This document shows, one piece after another, positions 1 through 6,598 of a stretch of 20,275 nucleotides of DNA. How positions within the stretch are numbered: position 1 is the first letter of the stretch; each line of letters opens with the position of its first letter. The notes beneath the pieces were generated by a model. That model was not told the DNA's origin. It ran no database searches and was given only the letters and a program-made list of their open reading frames with translations. Source of the DNA: Paralcaligenes sp039935015 (GTDB lineage Bacteria > Pseudomonadota > Gammaproteobacteria > Burkholderiales > Burkholderiaceae_B). Location: NCBI GenBank assembly GCA_039935015.1, contig JBDTLC010000049.1:1-20275 (forward strand), in the 5' to 3' direction. The position numbers and the translations under genes are program-made.

Positions 1-350
1 ATGATGATTACGATTTCGTCATTGACGCTGTAGGGGCACCTGCGACTCGAGAAATAGCATTTGCGTCGATTAAATCTGGAGGGGTCATTATGCACATTGG
101 GTTACAAAGTGGTGCAAGTGACATCGATATGCGAAAACTGACTTTGGCAGAAATCACACTAATAGGTAGCTATACCTACACAACGGCAGATATGCGTGCT
201 ACGGTTTCAGCGTTGCATCAAGGTGCCTTTGGAGATTTGAATTGGGTCGAATCCCGCGACATGGCAGACGGCGCAAGGGCTTTTGACGATTTGGACAAGG
301 GCCGCACCGCGTCGGCGAAATTAGTTTTAGTGCCGAGGGCGGGAGTATGA
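1..350 (+). CDS. Medium-chain Zn-type alcohol dehydrogenase, C-terminal part (5' truncated by window edge)
   Basis: An open frame runs in from the left edge (first full codon at position 3) to a TGA at 348-350, giving about 115 residues. It starts inside the nucleotide-binding domain: the run DFVIDAVG followed by SIKSGGVIMHIGL is the typical end of the Rossmann fold of medium-chain dehydrogenases, and LIGSYTYTTADMRATV followed by GRTASAKLVLVP is the usual C-terminal end. The family contains NAD(P)-dependent alcohol, sorbitol, threonine and galactitol-1-phosphate dehydrogenases. The zinc ligands and the cofactor glycine motif lie outside the window, so substrate and zinc dependence cannot be judged. 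An internal ATG at 90 could be mistaken for a start, but the in-frame upstream codons continue the family pattern. Confidence 0.85.
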   Translation, partial: DDYDFVIDAVGAPATREIAFASIKSGGVIMHIGLQSGASDIDMRKLTLAEITLIGSYTYTTADMRATVSALHQGAFGDLNWVESRDMADGARAFDDLDKGRTASAKLVLVPRAGV

Positions 351-403
351 GCCGTCAGGCAACTCTTCAGAATTTATACGGTTTCAATGAAGTAAGTTTG
401 TAA
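347..403 (+). CDS. Tiny possible ORF overlapping the dehydrogenase stop codon
   Basis: An ATG at 347-349 overlaps the dehydrogenase stop codon (ATGA) and opens a frame of 18 codons (MSRQATLQNLYGFNEVSL) ending at TAA 401-403. A purine-rich GGGAG lies directly before it, but closer to the start than a normal ribosome binding site. It may be a coupled leader-type peptide, the remnant of a following gene lost by deletion, or chance. I do not recognise the peptide. The rest of the gap up to 504 shows nothing I can name. Confidence 0.12.
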   Translation: MSRQATLQNLYGFNEVSL

Positions 404-504
404 TTGCTACCTTGGGCGCTTCTGTTTGTTTAAATGATGGGTTGGACACTCCACTGTGGGACGATTCGATACCGATTAGGGGGCATCGGCCTCATTGTTT
501 ATGA

Positions 505-1641
505 TTATTTGGGTTTGGCTGTTTGCGCTTTAAATGGGCTGTGTTCACGCAGTTCGTCGATGTAGCCGCTTACGGCGGGTGTTTCTCGGTCCAGGAAATC
601 GGCGATAGCCTGTGCATAGCGGGCGTCGCGAATCCAGTGAGCTGACCAAGTCTTGACCGGCAGCATACCGCGCGACAGCTTGTGCTCACCTTGTGCACCG
701 CCTTCAAATCGAACCAAGCCCTGCTGTATGCAGAATTCAATCGCCTGGACATAGCAGGTTTCAAAATGCAGGCCTGAAACGAATTGGGTACTGCCCCAGT
801 AGCGTCCGTATAGGGTATTGTCGCTACGCAGACTTAATGCGGATGCGATCGCTATGCCGTGCTGTTCGGCCAGCACAATGACTAACTGATTGGGTATCTG
901 CGTGTGTAGCCGAGAAAAAAAATCGTAGTTCAGGTAGGGAGCATTACCATGCTCGATGTAGGTGCGGCTATAACATTTGAAAAAGAACCTCAGTGTGTTT
1001 TCGTCGATTTCTTTGCCTTGCAGCCAGCGAAAATTTACGCCTGCGTCTTGTACTTTGCGGCGATCTTGTTTAATTTTTTTGCGCTTGGGCTGGCTCATTT
1101 CGGCCAGAAATTCGTCGAAATTTCGATAGCCTTGATTGAACCAGTGAAATTGCACATTTTCTCGAAACAGGAACCCGACTTCCCTTAATGCCTTGCAGTC
1201 GTCCGGGCTGGGGAACAAGATATGCAGCGACGAAATTTCATTTTCTCGAGTCAGAGCAATAGCCTGTTGCGCGAGAAGTACGCGATCAGCATGGTTTTCG
1301 GCCAGCAAGCGTGGGCCTGGTACAGGGGTGAATGGTACGGCCCCCAGCAGTTTTGGGTAATAGGGCAGTTGGTGTTGTGCGAAGGCATTGGCCCATATGC
1401 CATCAAATACGTATTCGCCGCGCGAGTGCGACTTCAAGTACAAAGGCATCGCGCCCATCAGAGTTTGGCCGCGGTGTAAAAGTAAATAATGCGGCGCCCA
1501 GCCGGTGTCGGGCACGGCGCACTGAGCCTCATCGAGGGCCTGCAGAAATTCCAGGCGCACCAAAGGGTGGTCGCCTGCCAGTCGATTCCATTGATCGGCG
1601 TTAATATCTTTCAGGTTACGGGTAAGGGAAAAGCGAGTCAT
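505..1641 (-). CDS. FemAB-like / GNAT-fold N-acyltransferase family protein
   Basis: The protein has 378 residues, starting at ATG 1641-1639 and ending at TAA 507-505. It resembles the family described as peptidogalycan biosynthesis/recognition protein (COG3146, FemAB-like, tandem GNAT fold). Recognisable points are the early segment GAMPLYLKSHSRGEYVFDG, the basic stretch MSQPKRKKIKQDRRKV near residues 183-198, and the later segment LYGRYWGS...LHFETCYVQAIEFCI followed by FEGGAQGEHKLSRG, which is the best conserved part of the family. No signal peptide or membrane segment is evident, so it is probably cytosolic. The substrate is not established; transfer of an amino-acyl or acyl group is inferred from the fold only. 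It is divergent from the CobW-family gene, with 31 bases between the starts, so its promoter must overlap that region or the neighbouring coding sequence. Confidence 0.85.
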   Translation of the reverse strand: MTRFSLTRNLKDINADQWNRLAGDHPLVRLEFLQALDEAQCAVPDTGWAPHYLLLHRGQTLMGAMPLYLKSHSRGEYVFDGIWANAFAQHQLPYYPKLLGAVPFTPVPGPRLLAENHADRVLLAQQAIALTRENEISSLHILFPSPDDCKALREVGFLFRENVQFHWFNQGYRNFDEFLAEMSQPKRKKIKQDRRKVQDAGVNFRWLQGKEIDENTLRFFFKCYSRTYIEHGNAPYLNYDFFSRLHTQIPNQLVIVLAEQHGIAIASALSLRSDNTLYGRYWGSTQFVSGLHFETCYVQAIEFCIQQGLVRFEGGAQGEHKLSRGMLPVKTWSAHWIRDARYAQAIADFLDRETPAVSGYIDELREHSPFKAQTAKPK

Positions 1642-1672
1642 AGGCCAATTTTAGTCCAGGGGCGAATTGTGG

Positions 1673-2692
1673 ATGATAGGTGCAATAGGTGTGGATAAGC
1701 GCATTCCGGTGACGGTTGTGACGGGGTTTCTCGGGAGCGGAAAAACGACGTTTCTCAATCGAATATTGACAGCTCCCGAGGCTTCTCGGATGGCCGTCAT
1801 TGTGAATGAAATTGGCGAGGTGGGGCTGGACCACCGGCTTATGCGGCGTGTCCATTCCAACGTAATATTGCTTGAGTCGGGTTGTGTATGCTGTAGCGTG
1901 CGCGGCGACCTGGTCGATGCTCTGCGCGATTTGTTTATGGCGTCATTGCGCAGAGAAATTGCACCGCTTTCGCGCGTGCTGATTGAAACCACAGGCATGG
2001 CAGACCCGGCCCCCGTTATGTATACCTTGCAGTACGAGCAGTTTTTATCTGAACGCTACGTCTACGACGGCTGCATTACAGTGTTGGATAGCATGTACGG
2101 CGAGCGACAGCTGATCCAGCATCCCGAGGCTTTGCAGCAGGCAGTGCTGGCCGACGCGATCGTATTCAGTAAAGCCGATCTGGCCGATACGGCCGGGCGG
2201 GCCAGGCTCGATGCCGTCGTATCGCAAGCAAATGTGGATGCGCCAAGGTATGAAATGCAAGCCCTGCCGAGTTTGGCCAATCTTGTGGCGGCCTGTTCGG
2301 CGCATGAAAATATGCTTGTTGGGACGCCGCGATCGGCAGGCAGACTGTGGTCTGCCTCAGGGTCGGTCGCAAGCGCGCACCCTGATGTGCATGTGCTCAC
2401 CCTGTCAGGTTTGGCACCTATTGCTCGTGGTGCCTTTTTGCGCGCCATGAGTGTCTTGTTGCCATGGGGCGGCGCAGATTTATTGCGTATGAAGGGCTTG
2501 GTCTGGTTTCGCGGCGAGAACGCCTTCAATGTTGTGCATGGCGTACACCAGCAACTGTACCCCATTGAACCTTGGGCAGGGGATTTGGACTCTGACTTGA
2601 ACTTAACCCGTGGTAGTTCAGTCCTGGTTTTTGTTCTGCGCGGCGGTGATCCGGCGGGGTTTGAGCAGAAGGCTCGGGGTTTGTGGTGTTAA
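1673..2692 (+). CDS. CobW/COG0523-family P-loop GTPase (metal chaperone type)
   Basis: With the start at ATG 1673 the protein has 339 residues. I prefer this to the in-frame TTG at 1667 because AGGGG lies about 10 bases upstream; a GTG at 1691 is also possible. Visible motifs are Walker A GFLGSGKTT (18-26), the family metal-binding CxCC as CVCC (71-74), Walker B-type ETTGMADP (105-112) and a base-specificity SKAD (166-169). The CobW C-terminal domain is represented by GADLLRMKGLVWF near residue 265. COG0523 proteins use GTP to deliver zinc or cobalt to client proteins; the client cannot be read from this sequence. There is no His-rich metal-storage stretch. cobS and cobT lie 15 kb away in the same window, which is suggestive but not evidence of joint function. 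The following bases contain no obvious intrinsic terminator. Confidence 0.9.
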   Translation: MIGAIGVDKRIPVTVVTGFLGSGKTTFLNRILTAPEASRMAVIVNEIGEVGLDHRLMRRVHSNVILLESGCVCCSVRGDLVDALRDLFMASLRREIAPLSRVLIETTGMADPAPVMYTLQYEQFLSERYVYDGCITVLDSMYGERQLIQHPEALQQAVLADAIVFSKADLADTAGRARLDAVVSQANVDAPRYEMQALPSLANLVAACSAHENMLVGTPRSAGRLWSASGSVASAHPDVHVLTLSGLAPIARGAFLRAMSVLLPWGGADLLRMKGLVWFRGENAFNVVHGVHQQLYPIEPWAGDLDSDLNLTRGSSVLVFVLRGGDPAGFEQKARGLWC

Positions 2693-3220
2693 TTCATGGT
2701 TGCGTAATGGCTTTCGTGGTGGTGTAATGACGTCATTCGTGTATTTATTACGTATGCCGTTGCCCGGCCTGTAGCGTCAGCCCATGTTAAAGCTCTTCAA
2801 TAAAACAACAGGGCATGATTTGGCAACTTCCGGGGCCTGTTTCATCCAACGACGGCAATAATTCTCAGTTTTTCAAGCTCTTTGGGCTGTGTGTATGGGC
2901 GTGGCGTGCATGGCAAATGGTCGTGCGGCGCGGGCGATAAATGACATGCATACGACATACACAGCGTTTGGCTTTGGGTGTTCAAATGCCTGAGGCCCTT
3001 GCGCAAAATGCCATGCTTGAATGCAGAGTTCTCAGTTCGAGAGCCGACGTCAGTGTTAAGAAGTTGAAATGATGATTCGTGCAATGTTGGTATTTTCCAA
3101 CAGAACCCTACCGATATCGGCCCGAGCGTGCGTGTCCGGTTGCCGTGGCCGTGCAGCGCCGAGCTTTGCCAGCGGCGTGGCGGTGTGCAGCCTCGGCGGG
3201 TTTTGGCTCGGGCAAGGTGC
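2693..3220. other. Gene-poor intergenic stretch of about 530 bases
   Basis: No convincing protein gene is present. Open frames on both strands, including one of 126 codons at 2842-3222 on the minus strand, have odd composition (many His, Arg, Thr, Pro and Cys) and resemble no family. Visible details are a perfect 12-bp palindrome AATGACGTCATT at 2726-2737, and a GC-rich stem GCCGAG/CTCGGC (3158-3163 with 3192-3197) enclosing a smaller GCCA/TGGC stem and followed by GGGTTTT. A small RNA cannot be excluded but nothing shows one directly. Confidence 0.5.
2726..2737. repeat. 12-bp perfect palindrome AATGACGTCATT
   Basis: A perfect two-fold symmetric 12-mer, 33 bases after the CobW-family stop codon in non-coding DNA. 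Symmetry of this size can mark a dimeric regulator site, but there is no promoter close by that I can identify and no second copy nearby. It may be chance. Confidence 0.25.
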
Positions 3221-3259
3221 AAATAAAAACAGGCCGTTTACTTTTCGTAAACGGCCTGT
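3221..3259 (-). terminator. Rho-independent terminator of the initiator tRNA gene
   Basis: On the minus strand a perfect 13-bp stem (ACAGGCCGTTTAC with its complement, 3247-3259 and 3229-3241) closes a five-base loop and is followed by a U-rich tail. It starts 10 bases past the 3' end of the tRNA. The strength of the stem and the tail make this a clear intrinsic terminator for the tRNA transcript. Confidence 0.93.
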
Positions 3260-3268
3260 CGGTAAAAC

Positions 3269-3345
<77 letters not shown>

Positions 3346-3358
3346 TCTGAAGAAAAAG

Positions 3359-3387
3359 ATAATAACCTTTATTGAAACTTGTGGCAA
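3359..3387 (-). promoter_or_regulatory. Sigma-70-type promoter of the initiator tRNA gene
   Basis: On the minus strand, TTGCCA (3387-3382) and TATTAT (3364-3359) are separated by exactly 17 bases, and the -10 box lies 13 bases before the tRNA 5' end. Each box matches consensus at five of six positions. It lies in the 70-base gap before scpB, so any scpB promoter must overlap it; a weak plus-strand candidate is TTGAAA at 3372-3377 with a poor -10. Confidence 0.82.
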
Positions 3388-3415
3388 ATGGCAGATGGTA
3401 TCTGCGAGTTGATTA

Positions 3416-4045
3416 ATGACTGAATCCGAAACTGTTCGTGTACTGGAAACGGCGCTTTTATGTGCCGATCAGCCCATGTCGCTGGGGGAATTGCGGAAAT
3501 TGTTTGGGGCCCAAGAAGTTTCAAATGACGATTTGCGAGGTTGGCTGGCTGTTTTACAAAGTGATTGGGCAGAAAAGGGATTGGCTTTGGTCGATCTGGC
3601 CAGTGGCTGGCGGTTTCAAAGTCGCCCCGAAATGCAGCAGTTTCTTGATCGCCTCAACCCCGAGAAGCCGCCACGTTATTCGCGGGCCGTGCTTGAAACC
3701 CTGGCCATTATTGCGTGGCGCCAACCCGTTACGCGCGGTGATATTGAAGATATACGCGGAGTAACAGTATCTTCGCAGATAGTCAAAACGCTTGAAGAGC
3801 GCGGCTGGATCGAAGCGCTAGGGCATCGTGACGCGCCAGGCAGGCCTGCCTTATTTGGCACTACACGTGCTTTTCTGGACGATCTGGGCCTGCACGCGCT
3901 CGATGAGTTGCCTGAACTTGAAGCGCAGGATGCGGTGACAGCCATTGCTGGCTTGTCTCTCGAAATGGGCGAACGCGCCCCTGTGGACGACGAGCCGGTT
4001 TTGCCGGACGCACAGAATAATACGGAATCTCTCACACAAAAATGA
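3416..4045 (+). CDS. scpB: Segregation and condensation protein B
   Basis: The 209-residue product is ScpB, the winged-helix (kite) subunit that acts as a dimer with ScpA and the SMC ATPase in chromosome condensation and segregation. The diagnostic part is the run from PPRYSRAVLETLAIIAWRQP through VTRGDIEDIRGV to the second winged helix ending in GRPALFGTTRAFLDDLGL (about residues 84-160). Length is normal for the family. The last 45 residues are acidic and variable. scpA is not next to it in this window. The stop codon overlaps the next start as ATGA (4042-4045), indicating translational coupling with rluB, the usual arrangement in Burkholderiales. The ribosome binding site is weak (only a GAG about 10 bases upstream). 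Confidence 0.95.
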   Translation: MTESETVRVLETALLCADQPMSLGELRKLFGAQEVSNDDLRGWLAVLQSDWAEKGLALVDLASGWRFQSRPEMQQFLDRLNPEKPPRYSRAVLETLAIIAWRQPVTRGDIEDIRGVTVSSQIVKTLEERGWIEALGHRDAPGRPALFGTTRAFLDDLGLHALDELPELEAQDAVTAIAGLSLEMGERAPVDDEPVLPDAQNNTESLTQK

Positions 4046-5808
4046 CTGAAATGACAGACAACAAACCATTCGAGGGCAATTTGCCTGAATCAGGTAATGT
4101 TTCCGAGGCCGCCGCCGGCGCTACGCCTGAAGTGGCCGCAGACGCCAAGCCAGGCGTCCCCCGTGGTCGTGGTCGCAAGCTCAGGACTCCGTTTCGCCGC
4201 AGACGTGGCGATGCGATGGGCGATGCGCCATCGCCTGAGGCCGTGCAGCCGACAGCCCCTCCTGTTGGCGATGTGCAGGCCAAGCCTCGCGGACCTCGCG
4301 TCGCTCGCACCCGTACTCCGCGTGCCGAGAATCCAAGCCATGAAAAAGAGGCTGATCAGGCGCTGGCTTATCTGGATCGGTCAGAAAAAATGGCCCAACG
4401 TTTAAGCAAGTATTTGGGCAGCGATGCGCTGATGCCCAAGCTGCATAAGGTGCTTGCCGAAGCGGGTGTCGGATCACGCCGGGAAATGGAAGAGTTAATT
4501 GTTGCCGGCCGCGTTTCAGTCAATGGTGAGCCGGCCCATATAGGGCAGCGTGTCGGTGCCACTGACCAAGTACGCGTAAACGGCCGCCCGGTAGCTCGCA
4601 TCAACGCGAAAAAGCCGCCGCGCATCATTCTGTATCATAAGCCGGCCGGCGAGATTGTCAGCCATGATGATCCCGATGGCCGAGCCACGGTATTTGCACG
4701 CCTGCCGAAAATCCGCATTGGGAAATGGTTGTCGGTCGGGCGTCTGGACCTGAATACCGAGGGCTTGTTAATTCTGACCACGTCAGGCGATTTGGCCAAC
4801 CGGCTGATGCATCCGCGTTATGGTGCCGAACGTGAGTATGCCGTGCGTGTACTAGGCGAACTCGGTGAAGAGCAGCAGGCCAGCCTGGTCCAAGGCATAC
4901 CTCTTGACGACGGGATGGCGCAGTTTGGCTCACTTGAATATTTGGGCGGCGAGGGTAGCAATCGCTGGTACCGCATAACGTTGGCCGAAGGACGTAATCG
5001 CGAAGTACGCCGTATGTTCGAAGCGGTTGGGGTGACGGTCAGCCGGTTGATCCGTACCCGTTTCGGCGAGGTCGTACTGCCGCGCAATTTGCGACGTGGG
5101 CGCTGGGAGGAGCTTGACGGCACTCTCGTGACGGCCTTGATGGTGCAATTAGGGTTGTTGCGCGACGAAGACTCTGATGATGTGGATGCTTCTGATGGCC
5201 CGTCGCGGCAGCCCGATTCGCACGATAGCGCCTTGCCCCCGGGCTTTGGCACCATGGAACGCAACGGCACGAATGGCGCTAAAGTAAGCCGGCGCGGCAG
5301 GGTGTCGGGCGGACGTGTTAGCAAAGGCAGCAGCACCGAGAGCTATCCGTCCGATCCCTATGGTACCGGTCTGATGTTCAGTGGCGGCTTGGCCAATGGG
5401 CACCCAGACGGAAACAAGCGCGGCAACGTAGCGGGGCGGCGCAAGGGGCCAGGGCGGCCAGCTCGTGCCCCGCGTCCGGATGGTGCTGTGGCGGTTAACG
5501 GCAATCGTATTGGTGGAGATCGCCCAGCGGGGGCACGTCCTGCGGGGGCACGTCCTGCGGGAAGTCGCCCGTCTGGAAATAAGCCGAATCGGCCGGTCGG
5601 AGATCGACCGGCACAGGGCCCGCGCCCCGCCAAAACAGGTGGCCGGCCACCGCGCACAGGAGAATCGAAATCGGCCAAGCCTCGCGCCGCCGGTGCGCGC
5701 GGCAAGCCTGCTGCCACTCGAGGCGACGACTGGCAGCCACGGGGCGCTTCAGCTCATGAGTCGCATTTGGGTGTGGTGGGCGGCAAGGGCCGTAATTTCC
5801 GTCCTTAG
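4042..5808 (+). CDS. rluB: 23S rRNA pseudouridine-2605 synthase RluB with long N- and C-terminal basic extensions
   Basis: The 588-residue protein has three parts. Residues 1-130 are a low-complexity Ala/Pro/Arg extension. Residues 134-365 are the RsuA/RluB-type core: an S4 RNA-binding domain (LHKVLAEAGVGSRREMEELI), then the synthase domain with the catalytic motif GRLDLNTEGLLIL, in which D236 is the expected nucleophile, and GRNREVRRMF near 317. Residues 375-588 are a Gly/Arg/Pro-rich disordered tail with tandem PAGAR units. Naming it RluB rather than RluE/RluF/RsuA rests on the scpB neighbour and sequence flavour. It isomerises a uridine of 23S rRNA in the peptidyl-transferase region. The start could be 4042 (ATGA overlap with scpB) or the in-frame ATG at 4051. 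The core alone is about 240 residues, so most of the length is tail. Confidence 0.93.
   Translation: MTEMTDNKPFEGNLPESGNVSEAAAGATPEVAADAKPGVPRGRGRKLRTPFRRRRGDAMGDAPSPEAVQPTAPPVGDVQAKPRGPRVARTRTPRAENPSHEKEADQALAYLDRSEKMAQRLSKYLGSDALMPKLHKVLAEAGVGSRREMEELIVAGRVSVNGEPAHIGQRVGATDQVRVNGRPVARINAKKPPRIILYHKPAGEIVSHDDPDGRATVFARLPKIRIGKWLSVGRLDLNTEGLLILTTSGDLANRLMHPRYGAEREYAVRVLGELGEEQQASLVQGIPLDDGMAQFGSLEYLGGEGSNRWYRITLAEGRNREVRRMFEAVGVTVSRLIRTRFGEVVLPRNLRRGRWEELDGTLVTALMVQLGLLRDEDSDDVDASDGPSRQPDSHDSALPPGFGTMERNGTNGAKVSRRGRVSGGRVSKGSSTESYPSDPYGTGLMFSGGLANGHPDGNKRGNVAGRRKGPGRPARAPRPDGAVAVNGNRIGGDRPAGARPAGARPAGSRPSGNKPNRPVGDRPAQGPRPAKTGGRPPRTGESKSAKPRAAGARGKPAATRGDDWQPRGASAHESHLGVVGGKGRNFRP
5524..5568 (+). 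repeat. In-frame 15-bp tandem repeat in the rluB tail
   Basis: Three adjacent 15-base units beginning at 5524, 5539 and 5554 follow CC(A/T)GCGGGGGCACGT; the third unit is diverged at its end. They are codon-aligned and encode PAGAR, PAGAR, PAGSR. Such units readily gain or lose copies by slippage, so tail length probably varies between strains. Confidence 0.85.
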
Positions 5809-5863
5809 TCGTGCAGGGCAGATCAGACGGCGGGCCGCCGCCACAAGACCCACCCGTCGCGCA

Positions 5864-5888
5864 TGTAGCGGCAGCCTTTGTGGCTGCC
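5864..5888 (+). repeat. Short hairpin repeat, copy A (REP-like)
   Basis: TGTAGC followed by a 7-bp stem GGCAGCC / GGCTGCC (5870-5876 with 5882-5888) around a TTTGT loop. It is one of three copies in the window, with copies at 14182 and 14515. The stem differs from those at one base pair by a compensating change (C-G to G-C). It lies 55 bases after the rluB stop codon. There is no T run behind it, so it does not look like an intrinsic terminator. Confidence 0.65.
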
Positions 5889-5972
5889 ACCAAGCCCTTG
5901 CACGTGCGAGAGCCTTAAATTGTTGCTTCTCTAGTGTAAGTTCGTGACGTAGCAGGAGTTTCTTTAAATTAC

Positions 5973-5981
5973 TGCTATAAT
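5973..5981 (+). promoter_or_regulatory. Extended -10 promoter for the rimP-nusA-infB operon
   Basis: TGCTATAAT is a perfect extended -10 element (TGn plus consensus TATAAT). No good -35 hexamer is found at 16-18 bases upstream, which an extended -10 can tolerate. Transcription would begin near the GGG at 5985-5987, leaving a leader of about 118 bases before rimP. Confidence 0.7.
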
Positions 5982-5982
5982 A

Positions 5983-6103
5983 ATGGGCTTCACAGCTACG
6001 TTTCGTTGTCGCTTCTGGCGGGTATGGCTCGCGTGGTGCAAGACGCAACTGCAGCGCAGTAGTAAGGCAATATCGGGCGTACAGCCCATTTTTTTTTGAG
6101 TTT
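5983..6103 (+). promoter_or_regulatory. Structured rimP leader with U tract (candidate attenuator)
   Basis: The predicted 5' end ATGGGCT (5983-5989) is complementary to AGCCCAT (6083-6089), which is followed directly by nine T residues to 6097. The same GCCC (6084-6087) can instead pair with a nearby GGGC (6075-6078) to form a short local hairpin before the T tract. Smaller hairpins lie between them: GCGT/ACGC (6031-6046) and ACTGC/GCAGT (6048-6060). Leader attenuators before rimP have been proposed in gammaproteobacteria; whether this one works likewise is inference. The rimP ribosome binding site is poor (GAG three bases before the ATG). Confidence 0.5.
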
Positions 6104-6598
6104 ATGGCAGACATCTTCGCTTTGACACTTCAGGCATTGACCAGTACGGACATCAGTCCAGATATTGAGCTGGTCGATATCGAGCGGGCGCCACTTGGGC
6201 TTTTGCGGGTGACGATCGATCGTCCTGAGGGGGTGCGGGTTGAAGATTGTGAGCAGGTTTCAAAACAGTTGTCGCGAGTGTTCGAGGTCGAGAACATCGA
6301 CTACAAGCGTCTCGAAGTGGGTTCGCCCGGCGTCGACCGTCCCTTGAAAAGCAAGGCAGATTTTGCCCGCTTTGCGGACGAGCGCGTTGAAATCAAGCTG
6401 CGCGAGGCCGTTGATAACCGCAAAACCTATGTGGGCTTGCTGCGCGTGCCCGATAATGCCATTACAGCTGATGCCCCCGTTTTTGGCCTCGAGCTTGAGG
6501 CCAAGTCCGCTCAGGCTCAGGTGCTTAGCTTCACTCTCGACGATGTCGATCGTGCCAAACTGGATCCCATTCTCGATTTCAAGGGTAAAAAGCGATGA
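6104..6598 (+). CDS. rimP: Ribosome maturation factor RimP
   Basis: The 164-residue protein is RimP, needed for maturation of the 30S subunit. Landmarks are IELVDIERAP (N-terminal domain), LRVTIDRPEGVRVEDCEQVSKQL, and the signature LEVGSPGVDRPLK near residues 70-82, followed by a C-terminal Sm-like barrel (VEIKLRE...VGLLRV). Length is normal. It is the first gene after the predicted leader and promoter and its TGA overlaps the nusA start as ATGA (6595-6598). Confidence 0.96.
   Translation: MADIFALTLQALTSTDISPDIELVDIERAPLGLLRVTIDRPEGVRVEDCEQVSKQLSRVFEVENIDYKRLEVGSPGVDRPLKSKADFARFADERVEIKLREAVDNRKTYVGLLRVPDNAITADAPVFGLELEAKSAQAQVLSFTLDDVDRAKLDPILDFKGKKR

Noticed and set aside
2770..2783. TGTAGCGTCAGCCC resembling the head of the hairpin repeats
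   Set aside because: Only the left part matches and no complementary right arm follows, so it cannot form the hairpin; at most a decayed remnant.
2842..3222. 126-codon minus-strand open frame in the intergenic stretch
   Set aside because: It lies downstream of the tRNA terminator, has unusual composition, no family resemblance and no good ribosome binding site.
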